The translations under genes and the position numbers were made by a program. A model generated the notes under the pieces. The model was not told where the DNA came from, did no database searches, and saw nothing but the letters and a program-made list of their open reading frames with translations. DNA of 20,320 nucleotides from positions 1-20,320 of IMG/VR virus record IMGVR_UViG_3300044633_000192; one strand, given 5' to 3'. This DNA is from a virus. This document shows positions 1-6,456 of this stretch, piece after piece. Each line of letters starts with the position of its first letter. Within the stretch, counting starts at the first letter, position 1.

Positions 1-731
1 ACACCCATAGTCCAAGTGCCTTCTTCGTAGTCATCAAGGGCGTTGGCTGCTGCGGTGTCCCCGTTGAAGGTTATACCGCCATTATAAAGGATGCGTAACT
101 TTTCGGTTAATGCCGACCCCGTAAATGTGCTAAATGTTAAATACCCTTGACCCGTGCTTGCTGACTCATCCCAAGATTGGATTTGAGCCATTGTATTGTT
201 ATTATATCCGTTAAGATTTATGGTTGTAAACTTTTTTGCACCTGTAGTACCTGCTGCTGCGGCAGTACCAAGCGTAAGTGTTGAGCCGCTACTATTCTCA
301 ATGTCAAGCAATGAAAGAGGCAAAATCGTGCCGATGCCTACGTTGCCTGCTGCGGTGGCGCGAATACGCTCAACGCCTGCGGTGCTAACTGCAAAAGTTC
401 CATCAGCAGGATAGTCAATAGTTGCCGTTTGACTTACTCCACTACGACCTAAACGAACAACCGCACCATAAGCACCAACACGCTGAAATAAAGCGGCATC
501 ATTGTCAAACGAAGCATACAATACGTTCTGACCGCTATTAAAGGTAGATGTTCCCGTTACTGCTAAAGTTCCCGAAAGGGAAGCAGCAGCCGTTGACAAA
601 GACAAAGAAGAATCGTTACCTAATCCGTCAGTCAGTTTCTTTAGTGACCCCGTAAGAGGCCCGTTGTCCGTCACTTTGATAAGTGAGTCGTATGTGTCCT
701 GTGGGGTTGTCCCCGTTAATGTTGTTCCCAT
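1..731 (-). CDS. Tail fibre / appendage protein, N-terminal part (runs off the left edge)
   Basis: This frame is open from an ATG at 731 to the window edge, giving 243 complete codons of a longer gene. The start resembles the beginning of many phage fibres (MGTTLTGTTPQDTYDSLIKV). A low-complexity Ser/Thr/Ala/Gly beta-rich region follows. GNVGIGT lies at residues 129-135 and ALDDYEEGTW at about 231-240; both are recurrent in tail fibres and spikes, the latter often just before the C-terminal domain. The likely role is host recognition or virion decoration on the outside of the particle. The C-terminal domain, which would identify a spike, chaperone or lectin fold, lies outside the window. The gene sits four bases after the stop of the 69-residue gene, as expected for co-transcription with the structural operon. 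Confidence 0.8.
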   Translation of the reverse strand, partial: MGTTLTGTTPQDTYDSLIKVTDNGPLTGSLKKLTDGLGNDSSLSLSTAAASLSGTLAVTGTSTFNSGQNVLYASFDNDAALFQRVGAYGAVVRLGRSGVSQTATIDYPADGTFAVSTAGVERIRATAAGNVGIGTILPLSLLDIENSSGSTLTLGTAAAAGTTGAKKFTTINLNGYNNNTMAQIQSWDESASTGQGYLTFSTFTGSALTEKLRILYNGGITFNGDTAAANALDDYEEGTWTMG

Positions 732-735
732 AATT

Positions 736-945
736 TTATGCTTCCCAAGTTGTTGACCAAGTGTTCCAAATTTCTACTATTGACTGCCAAACCTCCTGCT
801 CGTTAGCACCATAAAGGTTTGTAGTCGGATGACCATAAGACAATGGCTGAACCATACCCCAAGAGATACTATTCGTTGCAGCAGCTTGACCCCAATAGAT
901 GTCATTGTTTGCTGCTCCCTGTCCCCAATCGCCTTGTATGCCCAT
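736..945 (-). CDS. Small Trp-rich phage protein (69 aa), probably virion-associated
   Basis: The protein is 69 residues and strikingly rich in tryptophan and glycine. The first 30 residues form an imperfect repeat built on WGQGAANNDI and WGQAAATNSI, ending SWG. The C-terminal end (residues 58-69) has three Trp in the pattern IWNTWSTTW. I recognise no enzymatic domain. Its place between the head-tail connector and the tail fibre suggests a small structural or fibre-associated protein. Similar Trp-spaced segments occur in the large tail protein at 9136-11268. The start at 945 is the first ATG of the frame. The 37-codon frame upstream overlaps it by 44 bases, so one of the two starts or ends may differ in reality. 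Confidence 0.6.
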   Translation of the reverse strand: MGIQGDWGQGAANNDIYWGQAAATNSISWGMVQPLSYGHPTTNLYGANEQEVWQSIVEIWNTWSTTWEA

Positions 946-1015
946 TGTCTAAATAACTCTTTAACTTCACGATGTTGCTACGCTTAGGCGTGTAGGTCTG
1001 TTTCTTACCACTCAT
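902..1015 (-). CDS. Possible small basic protein (37 aa)
   Basis: An ATG at 1015 overlaps the stop of the connector gene in an ATGA junction, the spacing used repeatedly in this operon. It opens a 37-codon frame beginning MSGKKQTYTPKRSN. The first 23 residues are basic and protein-like. The last part, from about residue 24, overlaps the start of the 69-residue gene in another frame. It fills a gap of 66 bases that would otherwise be unexplained. No family is recognised. A start-coupled small gene is plausible, but so is a short untranslated spacer. Confidence 0.4.
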   Translation of the reverse strand: MSGKKQTYTPKRSNIVKLKSYLDNGHTRRLGTGSSKQ

Positions 1016-1512
1016 AACACCCAAGATGCAAAGTTCGCATCCGTATCAGGGTAAACGTCTGCGTTGTTGTTTGAGTTGTATTGTGGGAATGAGGCTTGGT
1101 TGTAGCTCATATATGTGATGAACCTGTCGGTGTAGTACTGCGCTAAGTCACGAGCCTTGTTTACCAAATAGTCAACCTCAATCTTTTCTGCGGTAGTGCT
1201 ATTCTCGGAGTTGTGCTTAAACACCCCACCATTGCCGATGGTATAAGCAGCAAAAGGCAAGTACTCCACCATAGCCCAATGGATTAACATCGGCTGAAGG
1301 TAGTCGTTTACAAGAGCCAAGTAAGGATTGGCAAGAGTTCCTGCAATGATGTCATCGCTTATCTTGTCGTACAACTTCGTGCCTGTGTAGTTTTGGATGT
1401 GTATCTCCTGTGCTATCTTGATGAACTGAATAAACTTGTCCGTGTCCACGTTACCGCCAATCGCGGTGTTGCGAACCAAGTCCTCTCTTTTGATGAATAA
1501 TGCCGTTGCCAT
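1012..1512 (-). CDS. Putative head-tail connector / adaptor protein
   Basis: This 166-residue, mostly helical protein follows the portal gene by three bases. It begins MATALFIKREDLVRNTAIGG and contains IAQEIHIQNYTGTKLYDKI, a pattern I associate with head-completion or adaptor-like proteins of Bacteroidota phages (similar to the DUF6712 group). Such proteins dock beneath the portal ring and help join head and tail. Its position right after the portal gene fits this role. The assignment rests on motif memory and context, not on a visible catalytic site. The stop overlaps a possible small downstream start (ATGA). Confidence 0.55.
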   Translation of the reverse strand: MATALFIKREDLVRNTAIGGNVDTDKFIQFIKIAQEIHIQNYTGTKLYDKISDDIIAGTLANPYLALVNDYLQPMLIHWAMVEYLPFAAYTIGNGGVFKHNSENSTTAEKIEVDYLVNKARDLAQYYTDRFITYMSYNQASFPQYNSNNNADVYPDTDANFASWVL

Positions 1513-1515
1513 ATC

Positions 1516-3285
1516 TTATCGTGGGTTTACAAATCCTTGATTGGGCATATCAACAGGTCGCTTAGCTACGTTTGTAGGATTGGTCTCAAGTACCACGCCC
1601 TCCTTCTTTGCCTTGTTTACACTCACCTCTGCGTTGGGGTTGCCAACATCGGGAGTTACGCCTTCGCCCTTTGCCAAGTACGTCTTGCGCATCCAAAAGT
1701 GATGGCACCTTGCACCGCCTTTGTATAGCCATATTGAATAGGTTGCTGCTCCCGATATGCCAAAGCCTGCGTTGACGGCTTGACCATCCATACGCTCAAT
1801 ATCTTCTTTGCGGTACACCTTGCCTGCTGATACCATCTTCTTGCAGAACTCACGGCTATTGGTCTTTGTAGATTCGGGAGCGTAAGCATAACGAACCTTG
1901 TACCTCTTGCCTTCTTCAGTTACTCCGTCTTGGCTGCTCTTGGCATTTGGGAATGCGCTGCCTGTTGATGCAAAAGCGTACTTGCTTAATGCCTGCTCCG
2001 CATCGTAGTCAACGGGTCGTTCATCTACAAGCTCCCATTCATCCATATTCACGAACTCGCCTACTTCTTCTAAAGCAGCAAACGCCTCCTCAAACATCTC
2101 ATCGCTCGGTTCTTGGCTTGACAATTTAACGCCTGTCTCCTCCTCACGAGTCTCCATATCCATAGGCGTAACTACGTCTTCGGTGAACTCCAAAGGCTGA
2201 AGGGTCTTGAAGTACAAGTTTAGGCTAATGTCATTGTACGCAAGAATCATATCTATGCCGTCAATGATAATCTCCTGCTTGGGGCGGATAACAAGGTTAT
2301 CCAAAAGTGTAGATGCGGTCTTCAGTTCCTCTGCGTTGTTGCCGAGTCCTGAATTGTCCTTAATACCCAATAGCATAGGGCTTACGATGCGATGCGACAC
2401 CATTATTTTCTGCGTGGCTTCAGCACTCAAGAATTGGTACTGCTCCGCAGCATCCGATAACTGCACAGGGTCAACAGTTGCCGCAAGGTCTTTATTGTCA
2501 TTGAACGCAAGGATAAACTTACCCGAGTTTGAACTGCCGCTGAACTTTGTTGCAATCTGCTGCTCGATGCTCCTGCGCTCCTCCTCACTCGGTACTCCGT
2601 TGTTGAAGTTAATCAGCATCGAAGGCGAGAGGCCGTTCTGAATGTTGTTGATGTGGTAGTTGGCAATCTCCTCCTCAAGTTCTGCATAGGGCAGGCCACC
2701 TTGATAGTCAACGGGGGAGTAGTAGTAGAATCCTGCTCGGTATGGCTTGATGTACAGAATCTCTAATCCCTCTTTGCTTGTGCCAAACGCAGGGATGCGT
2801 ACCGCAGTTTCTTTTCTACCTTTTACGTCTGTCCAATCCTTTGCGTAGTAGTACGCTTCAATCTCGCCATCTTCGTTGCACCTTGCGGCTCTCAGCGTCT
2901 CTACGGGGATGTGCTGCACCTCTACGATGGTATTGTGGTCTTGCGAGTAAACTACCTGCATACTGCATTGACCCATCATAACGTAATCGGCAACAACCTT
3001 CTGCAAGCAGGCTTTCGTGAACAAACCACGCATCGCTGCGTACTCGCTCGGCTTCTTGGCAGAGTCCGTTGCATCCAAGCCCTTACCAAAGGTCATATCC
3101 ATCAACGAGTTGAGGATGGCGTTATTGGTAGGTGAGCCGTTGTAGCGGTCAATTAGATACCCGAAATAGTCGTTGTTGTCTCCGTATTCTACATAGTCCT
3201 TACCCTGCACCTCTTTTACAACAGGTGTGGTGTAGGAACTGAAGTTCACAACGTGGACTTTAGATGATGATGTACTCATTGTCAT
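1516..3285 (-). CDS. Phage portal protein with extra C-terminal domain
   Basis: The protein is 589 residues. Residues 1 to about 380 look like a portal of the Bacteroidota type: DYVEYGDNNDYFGYLIDRYN near the N-terminus, a long helical middle with QYQFLSAEATQKIM and SHRIVSPMLLGI (around 283-308), and GLGNNAEELKTA after it. Portals form the dodecameric ring at the capsid vertex through which DNA is packaged. After an acidic linker (about 370-430) comes a separate domain at about 459-540. It has NSREFCKKMVSAGKVYRKEDI, NAGFG and a CHHFW motif at 527-531, seen in head-morphogenesis proteins of related phages. The start could be Met1 (3285) or Met3 (3279), as both lie inside the end of the preceding gene. 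The Cys/His cluster might bind metal, which is inference. Confidence 0.88.
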   Translation of the reverse strand: MTMSTSSSKVHVVNFSSYTTPVVKEVQGKDYVEYGDNNDYFGYLIDRYNGSPTNNAILNSLMDMTFGKGLDATDSAKKPSEYAAMRGLFTKACLQKVVADYVMMGQCSMQVVYSQDHNTIVEVQHIPVETLRAARCNEDGEIEAYYYAKDWTDVKGRKETAVRIPAFGTSKEGLEILYIKPYRAGFYYYSPVDYQGGLPYAELEEEIANYHINNIQNGLSPSMLINFNNGVPSEEERRSIEQQIATKFSGSSNSGKFILAFNDNKDLAATVDPVQLSDAAEQYQFLSAEATQKIMVSHRIVSPMLLGIKDNSGLGNNAEELKTASTLLDNLVIRPKQEIIIDGIDMILAYNDISLNLYFKTLQPLEFTEDVVTPMDMETREEETGVKLSSQEPSDEMFEEAFAALEEVGEFVNMDEWELVDERPVDYDAEQALSKYAFASTGSAFPNAKSSQDGVTEEGKRYKVRYAYAPESTKTNSREFCKKMVSAGKVYRKEDIERMDGQAVNAGFGISGAATYSIWLYKGGARCHHFWMRKTYLAKGEGVTPDVGNPNAEVSVNKAKKEGVVLETNPTNVAKRPVDMPNQGFVNPR

Positions 3286-3595
3286 AGCTTGTTTCTTCGG
3301 TGTAGACGTTTTGGTTCACCGTAAATTTCTCGTAGTCTGTTTGCGAAGTTACGAATACCCTGTCCCGATATATTAGATTTCCCGATGCGAATACCTTCAA
3401 GCCATAGAATCTATTGTTGACAAGGCTGAACGTGCCTGTGAGCGTCATAAAACCATTAGCAGAGGCAGCCGTAACCGCAGGTGTTGCGGTGGTGTTTGTT
3501 GATTCATCAATCAGCGCAATCGTAACGCTCGCAGGGAATGTGCGTGGTATGATTACAATCGCTTGCGGCGAGGCTGATACTTGAAGGATATGCAT
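3260..3595 (-). CDS. Small beta-rich phage protein (111 aa), unknown function
   Basis: This 111-residue protein begins MHILQVSASPQAIVIIPRTF and is rich in alternating hydrophobic and Thr/Ser residues, which suggests a beta-sandwich. It has no cysteines and no catalytic motif that I can see. The gene follows a terminator-like hairpin at 3637-3660. Its start is preceded by the 13-base element shared with the frameshift gene at 14202. Its end overlaps the portal start by 26 bases, so it is probably translated with the portal. A minor head or neck structural role is possible from location alone. Confidence 0.6.
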   Translation of the reverse strand: MHILQVSASPQAIVIIPRTFPASVTIALIDESTNTTATPAVTAASANGFMTLTGTFSLVNNRFYGLKVFASGNLIYRDRVFVTSQTDYEKFTVNQNVYTEETSYDNEYIII

Positions 3596-3602
3596 CTTAA
3601 AT

Positions 3603-3615
3603 AAATAACCTTTTA
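3603..3615 (-). promoter_or_regulatory. Repeated 13-base upstream element, copy 1
   Basis: On the minus strand this reads TAAAAGGTTATTT and ends exactly seven bases before the ATG of the 111-residue gene. An identical copy at the same spacing precedes the ATG at 14202. It contains AAAGG, but the distance from GG to the ATG (13 bases) is long for a Shine-Dalgarno site. It could be a translation-initiation or promoter-proximal element. Confidence 0.35.
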
Positions 3616-3636
3616 CTTTCGGTTTGTTTGAAAATA

Positions 3637-3660
3637 GAAAAGGGGCTTACGCCCCAATCT
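3637..3660 (-). terminator. Rho-independent terminator after the coiled-coil gene
   Basis: On the minus strand a GGGGC stem (3655-3651), a GTAA loop and GCCCC (3646-3642) are followed by TTTTC and further T-rich sequence. The five-base-pair GC stem lies between the stop of the 124-residue gene and the start of the 111-residue gene. It probably ends or attenuates the capsid-region transcript. Confidence 0.6.
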
Positions 3661-3694
3661 TAATCTATTTGCATTATTTTGTTTAATAGAACAA

Positions 3695-4069
3695 TCAAAG
3701 TAAAATCTTCGCTTCTCTTATCATATCTTCAATTGTGCCCTCTTGGTCGATGGCGTTCAATCTGTTGTACCTTTTGCCTTCGTCATAGTCATTAATATTA
3801 AGTCCAATCTTTTTAAAGTCGGCAGCCAATATAGAGTACTCATTTTTAAGAGACCCCGTAAGTGTTAATAGTGTTTCTCCTGAGCTCACAACAGGTTTAA
3901 CTGCAGATTGCAACTTTGTGTAATCATTGTTAAACTTATTGTATGCCTTCTCAACCTCATCAGTCATAGTAGAGAGTTTTTGAACTGTTGCAAACTCAAC
4001 CTTCATTGATTCTGCGTCGCGTACTTCCTCGCCAATCTTGGCGATTTTAGAAAATATTTGCTTGCTCAT
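3695..4069 (-). CDS. Helical coiled-coil phage protein (124 aa), unknown function
   Basis: This 124-residue protein is almost entirely charged and helical, with heptad-like spacing through VEFATVQKLSTMTDEVEKAY and the following 30 residues. No signal peptide, membrane segment or catalytic motif is visible. It lies between the putative tail-tube gene and the portal region, with a terminator-like hairpin on each side, so it appears to be a single-gene unit. Its leader (ACAAATAAA directly before the ATG) resembles those of the major capsid and tail-tube genes, which suggests strong translation. The tail-assembly position could fit a chaperone-like function, but nothing in the sequence proves this. 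Confidence 0.65.
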   Translation of the reverse strand: MSKQIFSKIAKIGEEVRDAESMKVEFATVQKLSTMTDEVEKAYNKFNNDYTKLQSAVKPVVSSGETLLTLTGSLKNEYSILAADFKKIGLNINDYDEGKRYNRLNAIDQEGTIEDMIREAKILL

Positions 4070-4083
4070 TTTATTTGTAAATA

Positions 4084-4105
4084 TAAGGGGGCTTGCGCCC
4101 CCCTA
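4084..4105 (-). terminator. Terminator-like hairpin after the putative tail-tube gene
   Basis: On the minus strand a GGGGGC stem with a short GCAA loop and GCCCCC is followed by TTATATTT. The six-base-pair GC stem occupies positions 4087-4103. The downstream run is T-rich but interrupted, so termination may be partial and the hairpin may act as a 3' stabiliser. Confidence 0.5.
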
Positions 4106-4111
4106 ATTCAT

Positions 4112-4660
4112 TTACGAGTTAGAACCCACTACAATCGTTTCAACTGCACCTGCAAGTCCTGCGAATGGATTGGCAGTAGTAGCACCTGCGATGAAGTTAG
4201 CAGGAAGTTGCTCCTGTCCCTCCATTGTCAAGGTATAGCCCGATAGGTCACCCATAGCAGCACCCGTTACAATCGTTCCACCTGTTACTTCGGCTCCGTA
4301 GTTCAGACCCATCATAAAGGCGTTGCCGTTGTAGTCTTGAACGACCACGTAAGGCCGACCATAAGCAAGCAACTTCAATTCTTTGTTGTCCTCCTTTGTC
4401 AATTTGGTCAACGTCAAATTCAAAGTCTGCGTGAAGAAGGTAGTACCATTCTCACGGCTTGAGTTAAAGGTCTGCTCAAAAGATGAGTTACCTTTTACAA
4501 GATATTGGTAAGCAGAGAAAGTACCACTGATGTTGGTAATTTCATCGTTGGTGAGGGTAACGGTACCCAAGTCACCGAAGTCTACAAAGTACACGGCATA
4601 AATGCCACCTACTACGTCTTTACAGGGTACTGCCCTGCCTTTAGTTAAATCACACGCCAT
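4112..4660 (-). CDS. Putative major tail tube protein
   Basis: The protein is 182 residues. It starts MACDLTKGRAVPCKDVVGGI, followed by YAVYFVDFGDLG, the pair SSRENGTTFFTQTL (about 67-80), LAYGRPYVVVQDYNG (about 98-112) and TGGTIVTGAAMGDLSGYTLT (about 126-145). I recognise this pattern as a conserved protein next to the major capsid gene in Bacteroidota phages. The length and beta-rich composition fit a tail tube subunit polymerising around the tape measure. An alternative is a head-decoration protein. The gene stands alone between two terminator-like hairpins and has an A-rich leader, consistent with high expression. Confidence 0.6.
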   Translation of the reverse strand: MACDLTKGRAVPCKDVVGGIYAVYFVDFGDLGTVTLTNDEITNISGTFSAYQYLVKGNSSFEQTFNSSRENGTTFFTQTLNLTLTKLTKEDNKELKLLAYGRPYVVVQDYNGNAFMMGLNYGAEVTGGTIVTGAAMGDLSGYTLTMEGQEQLPANFIAGATTANPFAGLAGAVETIVVGSNS

Positions 4661-4682
4661 TGTTTCTTTGTTTTATTAGAAT

Positions 4683-4720
4683 TAAAAAAGAGGGCGAGGA
4701 CATAGCCCAAGCCCCCTCTT
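4683..4720 (-). terminator. Rho-independent terminator after the major capsid gene
   Basis: On the minus strand AAGAGGG (4720-4714) pairs with CCCTCTT (4694-4688) and is followed by a run of T residues. The intervening bases can form a further short GGGCT/CCC pairing. The hairpin lies directly after the major capsid stop, so it probably shapes the abundance of capsid message. Confidence 0.65.
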
Positions 4721-4738
4721 GATTTACATTAACTCGTA

Positions 4739-5665
4739 TTAAGAGTAAAGAACTACGTCAGCTCCGATGCCGTACTGAACTCCTGCGAAGAAGCGTAGGA
4801 TTACACGGATGTTGTCTGAACCATCAAGGTCAGCCATATCAAGTACACGAACTTCGTTGCGCTCGTTCAAAAGACCTGTTCCGAAGAATAAGTTTGAAGC
4901 CTGAGCAGCGACCATCTTGTTTGAAGGTAAGCCGTTACACATAACAACCTTGATGCCATCAAAGAACAAGTCTCCGTTGCCGTACCAAGTAGTGCCTTTG
5001 TTGTCAACACCATTCGCTCCAAGACCTGAAGTTCCGAATCCACCAAGCGCACGGACATAAGCCTTTGCTACGTTTTGTGGGACAAAGATTTGAAGGTCTT
5101 CCTTGCCATAAAGGGCAGAAGGAATAGCATCTACAACTTTACCAAGTTCGGTGATTACGTTTGCAGCCGTCACGGTTGTGGCAGTTACGTCAATAACGTC
5201 AGAGTCAGCAGTCATCAAAGAAAGGAATCCTGAGAACTCACCTGCAGAAGCAGCAGCTCCGTTCCAAATGTTCTGCTCAATCTTCTGTGAAGTCTTTGCG
5301 GCAACGTGGGCGATAAGGAAGTCAGCGAAAGAAGCAGGGATGCTATCGTAAGCAGAGAAACCCATTTGACCACCAATCCAAGAATCGTAGTAGTCCTTCT
5401 TGCAAAGCTGCAAGTTCACTTGAAATGGCTCAACCTCAAGGATGCGGTCAGTCAAAGTCAAGGTAGAAGTTGCATCAAAATCACAAGTGGCATCTTTTAC
5501 GATGTCGTTAGTGTTCACCTTCTGAAGGGTGGTGCGGTAGTTTACGTTTGGAAGAATCTCAATGAGACCTTTGTCAAGCGTGTTTGCGCTCAAAAGAGCA
5601 GCAGAGATGTACTTCGAGGCAAATTGACCTGCGTACGAAGTAGTGATTGAAGTAGTTGTAGCCAT
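4739..5665 (-). CDS. Major capsid protein (HK97-fold type)
   Basis: The 308-residue protein begins MATTTSITTSYAGQFASKYI and has ANTLDKGLIEILPNVNYRTT (about 27-46). The segment around 77-97 reads LEVEPFQVNLQLCKKDYYDSW. Residues 128-140 contain IEQNIWNGAA, and the C-terminal end has LRFFAGVQYGIGADVVLY. This layout matches major capsid proteins of Bacteroidota siphophages and is probably an HK97 fold. The context is decisive: scaffold and protease genes lie directly upstream and the tail-tube candidate downstream. The ATG at 5665 is preceded by AACAAATAAACA instead of a Shine-Dalgarno site. There is no N-terminal scaffold (delta) domain in the gene; the separate scaffold gene supplies that role. 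Confidence 0.87.
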   Translation of the reverse strand: MATTTSITTSYAGQFASKYISAALLSANTLDKGLIEILPNVNYRTTLQKVNTNDIVKDATCDFDATSTLTLTDRILEVEPFQVNLQLCKKDYYDSWIGGQMGFSAYDSIPASFADFLIAHVAAKTSQKIEQNIWNGAAASAGEFSGFLSLMTADSDVIDVTATTVTAANVITELGKVVDAIPSALYGKEDLQIFVPQNVAKAYVRALGGFGTSGLGANGVDNKGTTWYGNGDLFFDGIKVVMCNGLPSNKMVAAQASNLFFGTGLLNERNEVRVLDMADLDGSDNIRVILRFFAGVQYGIGADVVLYS

Positions 5666-5675
5666 TGTTTATTTG

Positions 5676-6254
5676 TTAGTTGTTGATTCGTGCAAGGACT
5701 CGGTCAATCGCTCTTTCGGGGCGGTTAGAACTCATCTTTTGGACTTGCTTTGTTTCGGGGTTGTGCTTGATGGCTTTCGCAGCAGGTGCGGCAGATAGTT
5801 CTGCTTTAACCGCAGCCATCTCCTCCTTCTTGGCGTAGCCGCCCATCTCCTCACGCATTCCTTTCATCTCCTCACGCATCATTGCAATCTCCTCGAGAAC
5901 CTTCTCAATGATTGCAACAACCGCAGGGGCTTCTTCTGCCATTGGCATATCAGCAAGTTCAGTAGCTGCTTCGGCCTCAACCTCAACTTCTACCTCTGCT
6001 TCAGCAGCGGCTTCTTTGATTTCAGCGATAACGCCTTCTTCGGTGATAACGAGTACACGACCATCTTCGAGGAGGTGTTCGCCAACAGGAGCAGCAACGC
6101 GGTCATCGCCACTAAGGACAAATACTTCGTTACCTGCTTCAAATGATTCTGCCTCAAGAACGGCTCCGTTCTCAAGTGTCATTTGCTCAAACTTAACCTC
6201 ACGGATGGAGGACAGCTCGGCAAGGATGCGGTTTAGGATATTGTTTGCTTTCAT
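5676..6254 (-). CDS. Capsid scaffold / assembly protein
   Basis: This 192-residue acidic protein has three parts. Residues 20-75 form a compact beta region (KFEQMTLENGAVLEAESF and VLEDG-like turns). Residues 80-110 are a low-complexity Glu/Ala/Val stretch with alternating E and V. Residues 112-150 form a strongly charged helix or coiled coil with repeated MREEM motifs. A basic tail ends RAIDRVLARINN, suitable for binding the capsid interior. The gene lies directly before the major capsid gene and after an XkdF-like protease. That is the classic arrangement for a scaffold which is cleaved and lost during head maturation. I infer scaffolding from architecture and location. Confidence 0.72.
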   Translation of the reverse strand: MKANNILNRILAELSSIREVKFEQMTLENGAVLEAESFEAGNEVFVLSGDDRVAAPVGEHLLEDGRVLVITEEGVIAEIKEAAAEAEVEVEVEAEAATELADMPMAEEAPAVVAIIEKVLEEIAMMREEMKGMREEMGGYAKKEEMAAVKAELSAAPAAKAIKHNPETKQVQKMSSNRPERAIDRVLARINN

Positions 6255-6294
6255 ATCTAACTAATTAAAGGGGTTTTGATTATTTGTAACATTT

Positions 6295-6456
6295 TTAGGG
6301 ATTAATAACTACGGTTCCTTGTCCGACAAGGGAGCCGATACCCTGCGCAGCAAGAGAGCCGTCGCAGCAGATTGACTTGTAGGTATTGTCGGGGCATAGG
6401 CACCCACGCCTTCCACCTCGTGGTGAGGCTACGGGGAGTTTTTGTGGTCTATTCAT
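6295..6456 (-). CDS. Conserved Cys-rich small phage protein (53 aa)
   Basis: The ATG at 6456 lies inside the end of the protease gene (8-base overlap) and opens a 53-codon frame. The sequence contains RRGCLCPDNTYKSICCDGSL, with cysteines at 19, 21, 30 and 31 (CxC and CC), then AAQGIGSLVGQG. I associate this short motif protein with head gene clusters of Bacteroidota phages, between protease and scaffold. The four cysteines could bind a metal or form disulfides. No biochemical role can be read from the sequence. The frame fills most of the gap between the two neighbouring genes, which supports it being real. Confidence 0.72.
   Translation of the reverse strand: MNRPQKLPVASPRGGRRGCLCPDNTYKSICCDGSLAAQGIGSLVGQGTVVINP

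Noticed and set aside
2207-2641. Long plus-strand open frame opposite the portal gene
   Set aside because: The minus-strand frame encodes a recognisable portal protein, while the plus-strand translation has no recognisable features.
3661-3694. Possible Bacteroidota promoter before the 111-residue gene
   Set aside because: A TTTG is present, but I could not find a TAnnTTTG element at the right distance.
5970-6010. Short tandem-like repeat of Glu/Val/Ala codons
   Set aside because: It is ordinary low-complexity coding sequence in the acidic linker of the scaffold protein, not a CRISPR or regulatory repeat.
5908-6264. Ser/Ala/Thr-rich open frame on the plus strand
   Set aside because: It is the antisense of the repetitive acidic scaffold gene. 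Its simple composition follows from that repeat, and no other plus-strand gene exists in the window.
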